Shown here one piece after another: positions 50,527 through 59,919 of a stretch of DNA of 64,000 nucleotides; position 1 is the stretch's first letter, and every line of letters starts with the position of its first letter. A model generated the notes under the pieces. It made no database searches and had not been told where the DNA came from. It worked only from the letters and a program-made list of their open reading frames with translations. The position numbers and the translations under genes are program-made. The DNA comes from Citreicoccus inhibens (GTDB taxonomy: Bacteria > Myxococcota > Myxococcia > Myxococcales > Myxococcaceae): NCBI RefSeq assembly GCF_019039035.1, contig NZ_JAHNZT010000010.1, positions 1-64,000 on the forward strand, read 5' to 3'.

Positions 50527-50589
50527 GGCCCCCCGAAACCTTTCGCGGACCACCGAGACAACCCTCGGAATCTCGCGACATTAGCGTTT

Positions 50590-50603
50590 TGCAAAATTTT
50601 GCA
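50590..50603. promoter_or_regulatory. AT-rich palindrome just upstream of nrdJ
   Basis: TGCAAAATTTTGCA, a perfect 14-bp palindrome that also forms a direct repeat TTTTGCA with a 10-base period (50587-50593, 50597-50603). It lies 35-48 bases before the nrdJ ATG. One helical turn between repeats suggests protein binding on one DNA face. Confidence 0.5.
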
Positions 50604-50637
50604 TCAGCACTCTGAGTGGACACTGGAGGCCGGCGAC

Positions 50638-53421
50638 ATGGAGACGGAGCTGAGCGCGAACCCCGCGGTGAATGGGTCGGAGCGGCGTAGGACGAGGGCC
50701 AAGGCGGAGGGGGGCGCGACGGGGCTCACCGTGGAGCGGTTCTTCACGACGCCCGGCGTGGATCCGGCCGATGAGCTGGCGTGGGAGTACCGCAGCGCGA
50801 GCATCACCGGCGAGGACGGCAAGGTCGTCTTCGAGCAGAGGGACCTCGAGGTTCCGCGTCCCTGGTCGATGCTGGCGACGAACGTGGTGGCGTCGAAGTA
50901 CTTCCGCGGGACGCCGGGCACTCCCGAGCGGGAGTCGAGCGTGCGCAAGTTGGTGGCGCGCGTGGTGGACACCCTCACGCGCTGGGGCGTGGACGGCGGC
51001 TACTTCGCGAGCGACGCGGACCGCGACGCGTTCCATGCCGAGCTGACCCACCTGCTCTTGCGCCAGAAGGCGGCGTTCAACTCGCCCGTCTGGTTCAACG
51101 TGGGCGTGGAGGAGAAGCCGCAGTGCTCCGCGTGCTTCATCAACAGCGTGGAGGACTCCATGGACTCCATCCTCGGGCTGGCGCGGACCGAGGGCATGCT
51201 CTTCAAGTACGGCAGCGGCACGGGCAGCAACCTCTCCTCGCTGCGCGGCAGCAAGGAGCTGCTCGCGGGGGGTGGCACCGCGTCCGGCCCCGTGTCGTTC
51301 ATGAAGGGTTTCGACGCGTTCGCCGGTGTCATCAAGAGCGGCGGAAAGACGCGGCGCGCGGCGAAGATGGTCATCCTCAACGCGGACCACCCCGACATCC
51401 TCGAGTTCATCCGCTGCAAGGCGACCGAGGAGAAGAAGGCCTGGGCGCTCATCGAGGCGGGCTACGACCCGTCGTTCAACGGCGAGGCGTACGCGTCGGT
51501 GTTCTTCCAGAACTCGAACAACTCGGTGCGCGTCACCGACGACTTCATGAAGGCCGTGGTCAACGATGCGCCGTGGACGACACGCGCGGTGCGCGATGGG
51601 CGCGCGCTGGAGACCCACCGGGCCCGCGACCTGTTCCGGGAGATCTCCGAGGCCGCGCACCTGTGCGGCGACCCGGGTCTCCAGTTCGACACCACGGTGA
51701 ACGCCTGGCACACGTGCGCGGGCACGGCGCGCATCCACGCGTCCAACCCCTGCTCCGAGTACATGTTCCTGGATGACTCGGCTTGCAACCTGGCGTCGCT
51801 CAACCTGATGCACTTCCGCACGCTGGACGGTGGCTTCGATGTCGCCGCCTTCAAGCACGCGGTGGACGTGGTGCTGCTGGCTCAGGAGATCATCGTCGGC
51901 TTCAGCCGCTACCCCACGGACCGCATCGAGCGGAACAGCCACGACTACCGCCCCCTCGGGCTGGGCTACGCCAACCTGGGCGCGCTGCTGATGGCCAGCG
52001 GCCTGCCGTACGACTCCACCGCGGGCCGGAACTACGCGGCGGCCATCACCTCGCTCATGTGTGGCGAGGCCTATGCGATGAGCGCGCGCATCGCGGGCAA
52101 GCAGGGCTCGTTCGCCGGCTACGCCAAGAACGCCGAGCCCATGCTGGGGGTCATCCGCAAGCACCGCAAGGCCGCCTACGCCGTGCAGCCCGAGGGCGTG
52201 GGCGCGGAGCTGTTCGAGGCCCAGCGTCACGCGTGGGACGAGGCGATGTCGCTCGGCACCGAGAACGGCTTCCGCAACAGCCAGGTGACGGTGCTCGCGC
52301 CCACGGGGACCATCGGCTTCATGATGGACTGCGACACCACCGGCATCGAGCCGGACATCGCGCTCATCAAGTACAAGAAGCTCGTGGGCGGCGGGATGCT
52401 GAAGATCGTCAACCAGACGGTGCCGTTCGCGCTGGAGAAGCTCGGCTATTCGCAGACGCAGGCGCACGACATCGTCGCGTACCTCGACCGTCAGGACACC
52501 ATCGAGGGCGCGCCCTTCCTCAAGAGCGAGCACCTGCCGGTGTTCGACTGCGCGTTCAAGCCCGCCAAGGGCCAGCGCAGCATCGCGTGGATGGGGCACA
52601 TCCAGATGATGGAGGCGTGCCAGCCGTTCCTCTCCGGCGCCATCTCGAAGACGGTGAACATGCCCACTGACGCCACGGTGGAGGACATCGAGAAGGCGTA
52701 CCTGGAGGCGTGGAAGCGCGGCCTCAAGGCCATCGCGGTGTATCGCGATGGCTGCAAGCGGACCCAGCCGCTCAACACCTCGACCCAGGCCGCGGCGCCG
52801 CAGCCGGCGGCCCCCGAGGTGGCTCCCGCCGTCACGCCCGAACCCCATGCGCAGCGGCGTCGCCTGCCGGACGAGCGCCAGTCCATCACGCACAAGTTCT
52901 CCATCGGCGGCCATGAGGGCTACCTCACGGTCGGCATGTACGAGGACGGCACGGCCGGCGAGCTGTTCGTCGTGATGGCCAAGGAGGGCTCGGTGGTGAG
53001 CGGGCTGATGGACAGCTTCGCCACCAGCGTGTCGCTGGCGCTCCAGTACGGCGTTCCGCTGCGCGTGCTCGTGGACAAGTTCATCCACACGCGCTTCGAG
53101 CCGAGCGGCTTCACGGGCAACCGCGACATCCCCATCGCGAAGTCCATCACCGACTACATCTTCCGGTGGCTCGCGCTGAAGTTCATGCCCGCGGAGCAGA
53201 GCCAGGACGAGATCGAGGTCCTGCCCGTGCTCGTGCAGGGTTCGGCGGTGCCGGTCGCGCACGCAGAGCCCGCTGCGGTCCAGGTCCCCGCGCAGCACTC
53301 GCGCAGCACGTGGCGGAATCAGGCGGACGCGCCTCCGTGCCACACGTGCGGCGCCATCATGGTGCGCAGCGGTGCCTGCTACAAGTGCGCGAACTGCGGC
53401 ACCACGAGCGGGTGCAGCTGA
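50638..53421 (+). CDS. nrdJ: vitamin B12-dependent (class II) ribonucleotide reductase
   Basis: Reduces ribonucleotides to deoxyribonucleotides with an adenosylcobalamin-derived thiyl radical. 927 residues. Active-site Cys in CSACFINSVEDS near 163; radical-Cys loop SNPCSEYMFLDDSACNLASLNL near 376-397; TIGFMMDCDTTGIEPD; a C-terminal zinc ribbon CHTCGAIMVRSGACYKCANCGTTSGC. The length fits the long NrdJ found in delta-proteobacteria. ATG 50638 follows TGGAGG at eight bases. Single-subunit, oxygen-independent enzyme. The upstream region has an NrdR box and two palindromes, but no B12 riboswitch that I can recognise. Confidence 0.95.
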   Translation: METELSANPAVNGSERRRTRAKAEGGATGLTVERFFTTPGVDPADELAWEYRSASITGEDGKVVFEQRDLEVPRPWSMLATNVVASKYFRGTPGTPERESSVRKLVARVVDTLTRWGVDGGYFASDADRDAFHAELTHLLLRQKAAFNSPVWFNVGVEEKPQCSACFINSVEDSMDSILGLARTEGMLFKYGSGTGSNLSSLRGSKELLAGGGTASGPVSFMKGFDAFAGVIKSGGKTRRAAKMVILNADHPDILEFIRCKATEEKKAWALIEAGYDPSFNGEAYASVFFQNSNNSVRVTDDFMKAVVNDAPWTTRAVRDGRALETHRARDLFREISEAAHLCGDPGLQFDTTVNAWHTCAGTARIHASNPCSEYMFLDDSACNLASLNLMHFRTLDGGFDVAAFKHAVDVVLLAQEIIVGFSRYPTDRIERNSHDYRPLGLGYANLGALLMASGLPYDSTAGRNYAAAITSLMCGEAYAMSARIAGKQGSFAGYAKNAEPMLGVIRKHRKAAYAVQPEGVGAELFEAQRHAWDEAMSLGTENGFRNSQVTVLAPTGTIGFMMDCDTTGIEPDIALIKYKKLVGGGMLKIVNQTVPFALEKLGYSQTQAHDIVAYLDRQDTIEGAPFLKSEHLPVFDCAFKPAKGQRSIAWMGHIQMMEACQPFLSGAISKTVNMPTDATVEDIEKAYLEAWKRGLKAIAVYRDGCKRTQPLNTSTQAAAPQPAAPEVAPAVTPEPHAQRRRLPDERQSITHKFSIGGHEGYLTVGMYEDGTAGELFVVMAKEGSVVSGLMDSFATSVSLALQYGVPLRVLVDKFIHTRFEPSGFTGNRDIPIAKSITDYIFRWLALKFMPAEQSQDEIEVLPVLVQGSAVPVAHAEPAAVQVPAQHSRSTWRNQADAPPCHTCGAIMVRSGACYKCANCGTTSGCS

Positions 53422-53448
53422 GTCCTCGCGGCTCGGTGAGAAGGGATG

Positions 53449-53478
53449 GGGCTCCGGTGGCGTGTTCCACCGGGGCCC
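53449..53478 (+). terminator. rho-independent terminator of nrdJ
   Basis: GGGC-T-CCGGTGG (53449-53460) pairs with CCACCGG-G-GCCC (53467-53478) around CGTGTT; about 12 bp including one T-G pair, followed by TGTTCATTT. It lies between convergent genes, so it may also stop transcription of the gene on the other strand. Confidence 0.7.
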
Positions 53479-53494
53479 TGTTCATTTCAGCGGC

Positions 53495-56400
53495 TCAGCC
53501 CGCCCGCTCGTGCTGCTGGAGCCGCCCATACGTCGCGGTGACCTTCTCCGCGACCCGGGTGACCTCCGCGAGCATCTCCGGAGCCACGGGCGCAGGGCCG
53601 TGCTCGGCCACGAAGAACGCGACGGGACGACCGCGCACGCGCAGGGGCGCGACCAGCAGGTGCGACGCGGGCTCGCACAGCGCCGTGAAGATGGTCTCGT
53701 CCTGAGGGCAATCCGGCGTGCTGAACACGCGAGGAGCCCCGCTCGACAGCGCCGAGGCGAACAGGGACGGCGACTCCAGGTCGACGGACAGGGCAGCGAC
53801 CTGAGGGCTCTCACTGCCAGCGCCCCACGCGCGGCCGACTCGCGCGAGGCCGAAGCTCTCTCCCAACAGGAAGGCGCGGCGGAAACGCCCCGCGCTGTAG
53901 GCCAGGAGCAGCTTGCCCACCAGTGCCTGCGTGCCCACTCGGTCCAGGACCGAGAGCAGTTGGTCCGCGCTGACGGCGGGCCCCTCCGTCGGAGTCTCCA
54001 GCGATGCACTCGCGGCGGCGAGCAGCGCCATGGCGGCGTCGTTGCCATCAGCGGGCGGCTGCCACGGCTGCATGAAGTCCCAGGCCGAGGCCAGGGCCAC
54101 GTCGTCACTCTCGTGCGCGACCGAGGCGGGCGCATCCAGCTCCACCGCGCGCCCGTTCCATGAGGGCTCCGATGGCTCCTGCGCCGCGGCCCCCTGCCCT
54201 TGCCAACCGACGAACTCCCAGGTCGAGGCGAGCTGCATCGGCTCATCCGAGGCCGGACCGAGATCATCGAGTTCGATGGGCACGCGAACGCGCCGCTCGG
54301 GGACGGGAGCGGGCTCGGCCGGAGCGGACTCCAGGCCCCACGCGTGAGCGGATGGTCCCTCGGCGGCCTCGTCTTGAATGGCCACGATGGGCGCCGACGC
54401 GAACGACTCTTCCGGGAGCGTGGAGATGTGCTCGCGTGCAGGGTGGGACTGGGGCTCGGTTGGACTTGCGGTGCCAGTCTCTTGAGCCGACTTCGGATGC
54501 GCGTGCGGTGTCGACGGCGCTCCGGGCGCGGACTCCATGGCGTGCGCGTCGTGGGGAGGCTCGGACTCCGTCGCCGCTGTGGCGGGACTGAGTTCAGCGC
54601 CCTGTGCGGAAGTCCCTGCGGACGAGGGCTCCTCTGGCCGGACAGGCGCCACGTGCGCCAGGCCCTGGACATCCTGCGCACTCACAGACGGTGTGGACTC
54701 GGAGGGCGATGCATTGTCGTCCCCCTGTCCCACGACTTCGATCAACCCGCTGGGCGATGCAGCGTTTCCATCCGGTCCTGGCGCAACGGGATCTTCGTCA
54801 TGCTGTCCGAGGGGTGCGGTCGCAACCCCCGTCTGCTCGCCAGACACGCGCTCCACTTCGAACAACTCGATGGACGCGGCCGTGTCTCCAGCGTGCCCCG
54901 TGGCCTTTGCGTCTCCTGCCCCCACGACACCGGGAGATGGAGTGGAGCCCTGCTGCGCTGAGGGCTCGAGCTCTGGTGCACCTCCTCCGATGGGCGACGC
55001 GGCGGTTGCAGGTTCCTCTTCGCCCGTGGGCATGAGGCCCGGTGCATCGGTCGAGGCATCCCGGTGCTTGACGCCCGTGCTCTCGCCCACCGACGTGTGA
55101 GCAACAGCCTCGACCTGGGTCTTGCCTGCGGCGTTGTCTCGCTCCGCGGTGGACTCTGCTACCGCGCGGGGCGCAGGAGGCGCTGCCTGAGGCGCAATCG
55201 AAACGGCCACAGCCTCGGCGGTCGTGGCTCCGAGCGTCGTTTCGACTCCTGGCACCGCGCTGATGGCCGCTACGCCAGCAGGCTCGGGGCTGGTGGACTC
55301 CGTCCGGCCTGGTACGTCGCCGTGAGAATTGCCCGCTGAGCGCGCGATGGCGTCGACATGCTCGACCCCTTCGCCCTGCGATTGCGCTCCAGCCGGTGCG
55401 CCCTCCCCAACGAGTTCGGAGAGTTCAGCCGGAGTTGGCGGTTCGATGACATCGACGAGATGAGACACGTCGGCCGAAGCAGCGTCGACCGCGTTGCTCC
55501 GTTTCGAGTCGGGCTCGACGGCAATGGCAGGAAGCGGGACGGATGCCCACTGTTCCTCGGAGAGCGGCGCGCCGGAATCGGAGCGCAGGGCAGACTCCGC
55601 CGTGAAGGCAAGGCTGCTGGCCTTGGCGTCCTCCGTTGATCCGAAGGGCTCAGGCGTAATGCCTGATTCAGCGACCCACTCGAAGGCACCCGCTGAATCC
55701 GCCAGCAGCGATTCACCCGGCGTTGCGGCATTCGCTTCGTTGGCGATGTCGCGTTCCGAAATGGGCTGTGGCTTCTCCTGCGACGGCACCGATGCATCGA
55801 GAGCCTGCGCGGCGACCTCCTGCGCTCGCGGCGTCTGTGCCGTGCTCGCCGAGAGTTCGGAGACAGGGAGCGTTGACGGCTGTGCCAGTTCACCGGTCTC
55901 GTCTGCAAAAGACCGTGGCTCATCGACACGGACGGCTTCAGCACCCGTCACGTCCGCAGGCAGCTCCAAGTTCGACACGTCGGACTGGGCACCGTCGATA
56001 CCCTTCAGCTCCGAATCAGTGGCATCTCCCCACGACAGCTCGGTGAAGGCCTCCGGGACCGAATCCGCGTCAACGGAGTCGCTTGCCAGCGTGTCGATGA
56101 ACTCAATGGGCTCCGAGCCGACGAGGTCCGCGGGCTCATCCGCCGGCAGAGCCAGAACTAGTGGGGCGAGCGTCGCAGACAACTCGACGGGCAACTCTGG
56201 CGATGGAGACTCCGGCAGAACATCGAACGCCGAGGCCCATGTGGAGCGCTCTTCGGATGCCGATGCGCCTTCGAGCGACTGCGCGTCGTGACCATCGACG
56301 AGAGGCAGCGCGAGTTCAATCGCTCGCGCCTTGCCAGCCACAGCGACGGGTTCGTGCGCGGAGTCCTGCGGATCCGCGAGGACCTCCGGCGCGCTGTCCA

Positions 56401-59287
56401 GGTCGATGTCGAGGACATCGGAATCGAGGGCTTCGATGTCCTCGATTGGCTCCAGCGCGAGCAGGTCCACCGGTTCGCTCTCGATGACATCGGCCGACAA
56501 CAGCTCGGCGCCCGCCACGAACAGCGGAGGCGTTGGAATGACCGCCTCGTGAGCGGCGTGCGTTGGGAGGGCGAGCGGTGCGCCTCCTGTATCCGTCTCA
56601 GTGGTCAGCGCCCCAGGAGGAAACGCGCTGGGGGGCTGTGTGCTCGTCCCGTGGGGGCGTGGGCCGGACTCAAGCGGTGGCAGTGCCGCCGTGCTGGAGG
56701 GGTCATGCGCAGATGGAATGGCCCGAGGCGGCTGCTGCGGAACCTGCCCCGAGACAGGCTGAGCGACCGGACGCAGCGCGCCCGGAGGAAGCGAACCCGT
56801 GGGGGGACGCACTCCTGCGTCTCCCGCGAACACACCAGCGCCCTGCGGTGCTGGCATGCCTTGCGGCGTCAGTTGCCCAGGCACCAAGGTGGTGGATGGC
56901 TTCGCGCCGACGGGAGTGCCCTGCATGGGCAGGGCACGCCCCGCCTCCGGTGGCCCCATCGGCCGAGGCGCCATTCCTGGCGGCGTTCCCGCGACAGCGC
57001 GAGGCACGCCACTCGGCACCTGTGCGCCCGCCCCCGGAGGCGGCGCTGTCACACCTGGACGCGGTGGCGTAGCGGGCGTGGCCTCGGCCAGCGGCATCGG
57101 AGGACTCGCCGGGCGAGGGGCGTTCCCCGATGCGGCGTCGGTCAGAGGCAGCGCGGACACGGCAGGACGCGATGACAGTCCAGGTGCGGCAGCGCTCGCC
57201 GGGGCATCGGCCGACGCCATCGGGGGACCGCCTGCACGCGGCGCGGAACCAGGGCCGGATGCATGGGCGTCCGGGGACGGAATCGAGGCACCCGCTGGGC
57301 GGGGGGATGCGCCCAGCCCAGCGTTCAGAGGGCTGCTGTCAGGCCGAGACACCGGAGGCCCACCTGGACGAGGTGCCATGGCGGACGGCACACCCTCGAG
57401 CGGCATCGGGGGGCCCGCGGGCCGAGCTCCCATGCCCGGCGCTCCGGCCACACGTCCAGCCTCAGCTGGCGGGCCCGATGGACGCGGTGCCATCCCTGGA
57501 GGCTGCGCACTCCCTGGAGGCATCCCCGGCCCCGTCGGGGGACCCAGCGGACGCGACGCAGGCCCCTGCACAGGCCCCGGCGGACGCGAGGCCGTGGGCG
57601 GTGGCCCGATGGGCTTCGGGGCCATTCCGGGAGGCTGCGGCGGTCCGCTGGGAGCAGTGGCGCGCATCCCGGGGGGAATCGCTCCCGCTTGCGCGACCGG
57701 AGTACTCGCGGCTCCCGGCGGCGCACTTCCAGGCCGCGCCGTCATCCCGGGAGGTTGGGCGATGCCCGAGGCCCGCTCTTCTCCTCCCACCGGGCTGAGA
57801 CCTGGAGACGACGGACGACGAGGGGGGCCTCCAGGATTCGCCCCCGCGACAGCGGGCATTCCTGGCGAAGAGGCTCGCGATGCGCCTCCCGCCGGAGGTC
57901 CACCCGCTCGCGACTGCATCCCCGGCGGCTGCCCAGCTCCGCTCGGCATGGCTCCCATCACGACGGGTGCCGCAGGGTCCTGTACGCCCGCCGATCGCGC
58001 CTGCACGCTGGACGACGGTGCGCCCGCACTCGACGCGGCCCCCGCAGGGCTCGGCGCCGCTGACTCGTACCCTCCCGCCACGCGAGACTGCATGCCGGGT
58101 GGCAGAGACGACGCGCTCGACATGGTGCCTGTCACGAGCGGCGCCGATGCGTCCTGGCCTCCCATCGCTCGCGACTGCGCACCGGACAGCTGCGCGGATC
58201 CGCTCGGAATGGCGCCCGCAGCATGGGGCGCCGCGGGACTCGGCGCTCCCGCCGCGCGCGCCTGCATCCCCGGCGGCTGTGCGCCACTGCTCGGCATCAC
58301 GCCCGTCACGATGGGCGCCGCCGCGTCCGGAGCTCCCGTGCGCGCCTGCATCCCCGGCGGATGCATGGGCGAAGTCGGGCGCGCGGGTGGCGGAGCCATG
58401 GGTGTGCGGGGCGGCTCGGACGGCGCGAGGCGCGGCGGCGCTCCTGGCCTGGAGCCCGCGACCGGCGACAGCACAGGCGGACCTCCCGTGGCCCCAGACG
58501 ACAACACAGGCGGCGCGACCTGCGCCTCACCATCCTCGGTGAAGTCGATCATCGCCTCGGATGACGAGAGTGGACCTCCGCTGGCGCGCAGCGGATCCGT
58601 GTCTCCAGCCTCCGGGGCCCATTGCACCGCGGCCTCCTCGACCGGCTCCGCGTCATCACTCAGGAACTGCCCCGGCGCGAGCCCTCCGAACATCGCCGCC
58701 GCACCGGGCTCGGCGCGCACCGGCGCTGGAGGCATCGAGGCTGGAGGCGCCACGCCGGGCGCCATCGCCGCGGGCCTGGATGGAGTGGCTGGCAACGGTG
58801 CAGCCGGACGCCGCGCCGCCGCCGATACAGTCTTCGGCCGCGACGAGCGCACCGGCCGCTGAATCCCGTAGCGCCGAAGCTGGTACTCGAAGAGCCGAAG
58901 CTCAGGCGTCACGTGCGGAATGATGCGCAGCCCCGTGATGAACCCCAGGGCGTCCACGTGTTGGATCTCCAGCGGGCTCGCCAGCGCGACCTTCAGCCTC
59001 CGCCCCTCCTGCCCCAACGGAAACGCGAGGTGCTTCTCCGCCTGCGCCGCCGTCAGCAGCTTGAGCGTCGCCTCGGGGACGACGTCGAAGTCCGCCTCCA
59101 TCGCCACCGGCAGGCGCAGCTGCTCCCCCAGCGCCATGCCCAGCGTGTCGATGTCCAGCAACCCCATCTCCACCAGATGGGTCCCCAGCCGGCCGCCGTA
59201 GATGAGCTGGGAGTTCAACGCCTCGTCGAGCTGCGCCTGCGTGATGAGGCCCTTGCGGACCAGGATCGCTCCGAGCTTTTCGGCCAT
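53495..59287 (-). CDS. giant MshEN-domain protein with disordered middle and GAF-like C-terminus
   Basis: 1,930 residues. Residues 1-150 form a GspE/PilB N-terminal (MshEN-type) domain: LGAILVRKGLITQAQLDEALNS, LGTHLVEMGLLDIDTLGMALGEQL, PLGQEGRRLKVALASPLEIQHVDAL. There is no secretion-ATPase domain. About 160-920 is Pro/Gly/Ala/Met-rich with repeated PPGMQAR/SR units (near 302-462); about 920-1766 is acidic, Ser/Glu/Ala-rich and probably disordered. The last 165 residues (LLSVLDRVGTQALVGKLLLAYSAGRF, HLLVAPLRVRGRPVAFFVAEHG) resemble a GAF sensor domain. MshEN domains bind cyclic di-GMP in other bacteria. The start follows an upstream GTG/ATG-rich region without clear Shine-Dalgarno; a start at 59380 is less likely. 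Confidence 0.82.
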   Translation of the reverse strand: MAEKLGAILVRKGLITQAQLDEALNSQLIYGGRLGTHLVEMGLLDIDTLGMALGEQLRLPVAMEADFDVVPEATLKLLTAAQAEKHLAFPLGQEGRRLKVALASPLEIQHVDALGFITGLRIIPHVTPELRLFEYQLRRYGIQRPVRSSRPKTVSAAARRPAAPLPATPSRPAAMAPGVAPPASMPPAPVRAEPGAAAMFGGLAPGQFLSDDAEPVEEAAVQWAPEAGDTDPLRASGGPLSSSEAMIDFTEDGEAQVAPPVLSSGATGGPPVLSPVAGSRPGAPPRLAPSEPPRTPMAPPPARPTSPMHPPGMQARTGAPDAAAPIVTGVMPSSGAQPPGMQARAAGAPSPAAPHAAGAIPSGSAQLSGAQSRAMGGQDASAPLVTGTMSSASSLPPGMQSRVAGGYESAAPSPAGAASSAGAPSSSVQARSAGVQDPAAPVVMGAMPSGAGQPPGMQSRAGGPPAGGASRASSPGMPAVAGANPGGPPRRPSSPGLSPVGGEERASGIAQPPGMTARPGSAPPGAASTPVAQAGAIPPGMRATAPSGPPQPPGMAPKPIGPPPTASRPPGPVQGPASRPLGPPTGPGMPPGSAQPPGMAPRPSGPPAEAGRVAGAPGMGARPAGPPMPLEGVPSAMAPRPGGPPVSRPDSSPLNAGLGASPRPAGASIPSPDAHASGPGSAPRAGGPPMASADAPASAAAPGLSSRPAVSALPLTDAASGNAPRPASPPMPLAEATPATPPRPGVTAPPPGAGAQVPSGVPRAVAGTPPGMAPRPMGPPEAGRALPMQGTPVGAKPSTTLVPGQLTPQGMPAPQGAGVFAGDAGVRPPTGSLPPGALRPVAQPVSGQVPQQPPRAIPSAHDPSSTAALPPLESGPRPHGTSTQPPSAFPPGALTTETDTGGAPLALPTHAAHEAVIPTPPLFVAGAELLSADVIESEPVDLLALEPIEDIEALDSDVLDIDLDSAPEVLADPQDSAHEPVAVAGKARAIELALPLVDGHDAQSLEGASASEERSTWASAFDVLPESPSPELPVELSATLAPLVLALPADEPADLVGSEPIEFIDTLASDSVDADSVPEAFTELSWGDATDSELKGIDGAQSDVSNLELPADVTGAEAVRVDEPRSFADETGELAQPSTLPVSELSASTAQTPRAQEVAAQALDASVPSQEKPQPISERDIANEANAATPGESLLADSAGAFEWVAESGITPEPFGSTEDAKASSLAFTAESALRSDSGAPLSEEQWASVPLPAIAVEPDSKRSNAVDAASADVSHLVDVIEPPTPAELSELVGEGAPAGAQSQGEGVEHVDAIARSAGNSHGDVPGRTESTSPEPAGVAAISAVPGVETTLGATTAEAVAVSIAPQAAPPAPRAVAESTAERDNAAGKTQVEAVAHTSVGESTGVKHRDASTDAPGLMPTGEEEPATAASPIGGGAPELEPSAQQGSTPSPGVVGAGDAKATGHAGDTAASIELFEVERVSGEQTGVATAPLGQHDEDPVAPGPDGNAASPSGLIEVVGQGDDNASPSESTPSVSAQDVQGLAHVAPVRPEEPSSAGTSAQGAELSPATAATESEPPHDAHAMESAPGAPSTPHAHPKSAQETGTASPTEPQSHPAREHISTLPEESFASAPIVAIQDEAAEGPSAHAWGLESAPAEPAPVPERRVRVPIELDDLGPASDEPMQLASTWEFVGWQGQGAAAQEPSEPSWNGRAVELDAPASVAHESDDVALASAWDFMQPWQPPADGNDAAMALLAAASASLETPTEGPAVSADQLLSVLDRVGTQALVGKLLLAYSAGRFRRAFLLGESFGLARVGRAWGAGSESPQVAALSVDLESPSLFASALSSGAPRVFSTPDCPQDETIFTALCEPASHLLVAPLRVRGRPVAFFVAEHGPAPVAPEMLAEVTRVAEKVTATYGRLQQHERAG

Positions 59288-59448
59288 GGGAGGGCCGATT
59301 CTAGACAGCTTCCCGCGTCCGATACTGGCCCCTTTGGTCCACTCGCTCACCCACACCGGGCTCGCGTCCGCCGGAGGCACAGCCTCACCACCCGAGGTAC
59401 GCTCGACGTGAAATCACGAACACTCCGAGCGCGCGAATCCGCTCGGGT

Positions 59449-59907
59449 TCAGGGCGAGCCTCGCCGGTAGAGGTCCGGCGTGTTGACCTCCATGAAGGTC
59501 GAGGGATTGCCCAGGGGCTTGAACCCGGACTGCGCATACAGCCCGTGGGCGTCCCGGGTGGCCAAGAGCCACCGCCGCAAGCCCTGTAGCTCGGGGTGGG
59601 CCATGATGCAGGTCATCAGCCACTTGCCCAACCCGAGGCCTCGGGTGGACTCGGAGACGAACACGTCCGCGATGTACGCGAACGTGGCGAAGTCCGTTGT
59701 CACCCGGGCAAAGCCCACCAGTTCGCCCGAGTCTCGCGCGTAGATCCCGAACGGCAGCGAGTTCGCGCATGCGCGCTGCACCACCTCCAACGGGATGCCC
59801 GCCGCCCAATAGGACGTCTGGAGGAACTGGTGCACGCGCGTCACGTCAACCCGGGCGCGGTCTGTGCTGATGACAAAGCCATCCCGCGTCCACTGCTGGA
59901 TCTGCAT
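59449..59907 (-). CDS. GNAT family N-acetyltransferase
   Basis: A 152-residue acetyltransferase. The acetyl-CoA loop is VSESTRGLGLGKWLM (about 87-101), preceded by a hydrophobic strand (TTDFATFAYIADVFV) and followed by ATRDAHGLYAQSGFKPL, motif B of the fold. The substrate is unknown. It follows the sugar transferase gene by 12 bases on the same strand, so it could modify a polysaccharide precursor (inference) or simply be co-transcribed. Normal length. Confidence 0.9.
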   Translation of the reverse strand: MQIQQWTRDGFVISTDRARVDVTRVHQFLQTSYWAAGIPLEVVQRACANSLPFGIYARDSGELVGFARVTTDFATFAYIADVFVSESTRGLGLGKWLMTCIMAHPELQGLRRWLLATRDAHGLYAQSGFKPLGNPSTFMEVNTPDLYRRGSP

Positions 59908-59919
59908 CCCGCGACTCCG

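Noticed and set aside
50395-50637. Adenosylcobalamin riboswitch before nrdJ
   Set aside because: An element near GAAGCCACG suggested a B12 box, but the conserved core and the expected upstream GGGAA segment are not present.
50581-53343. Minus-strand frame of 920 codons opposite nrdJ
   Set aside because: Same composition artefact; nrdJ motifs and ribosome-binding site settle the coding strand.
56799-58862. Plus-strand Gly/Ala/Pro-rich frame of 687 codons that looks like a PE-PGRS or collagen-like protein
   Set aside because: It is the reverse complement of the Pro/Gly/Ala-rich repeat region of the giant MshEN protein; low-complexity GC-rich coding DNA gives Gly/Pro-rich translations on both strands. 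The minus frame continues into folded domains at both ends.
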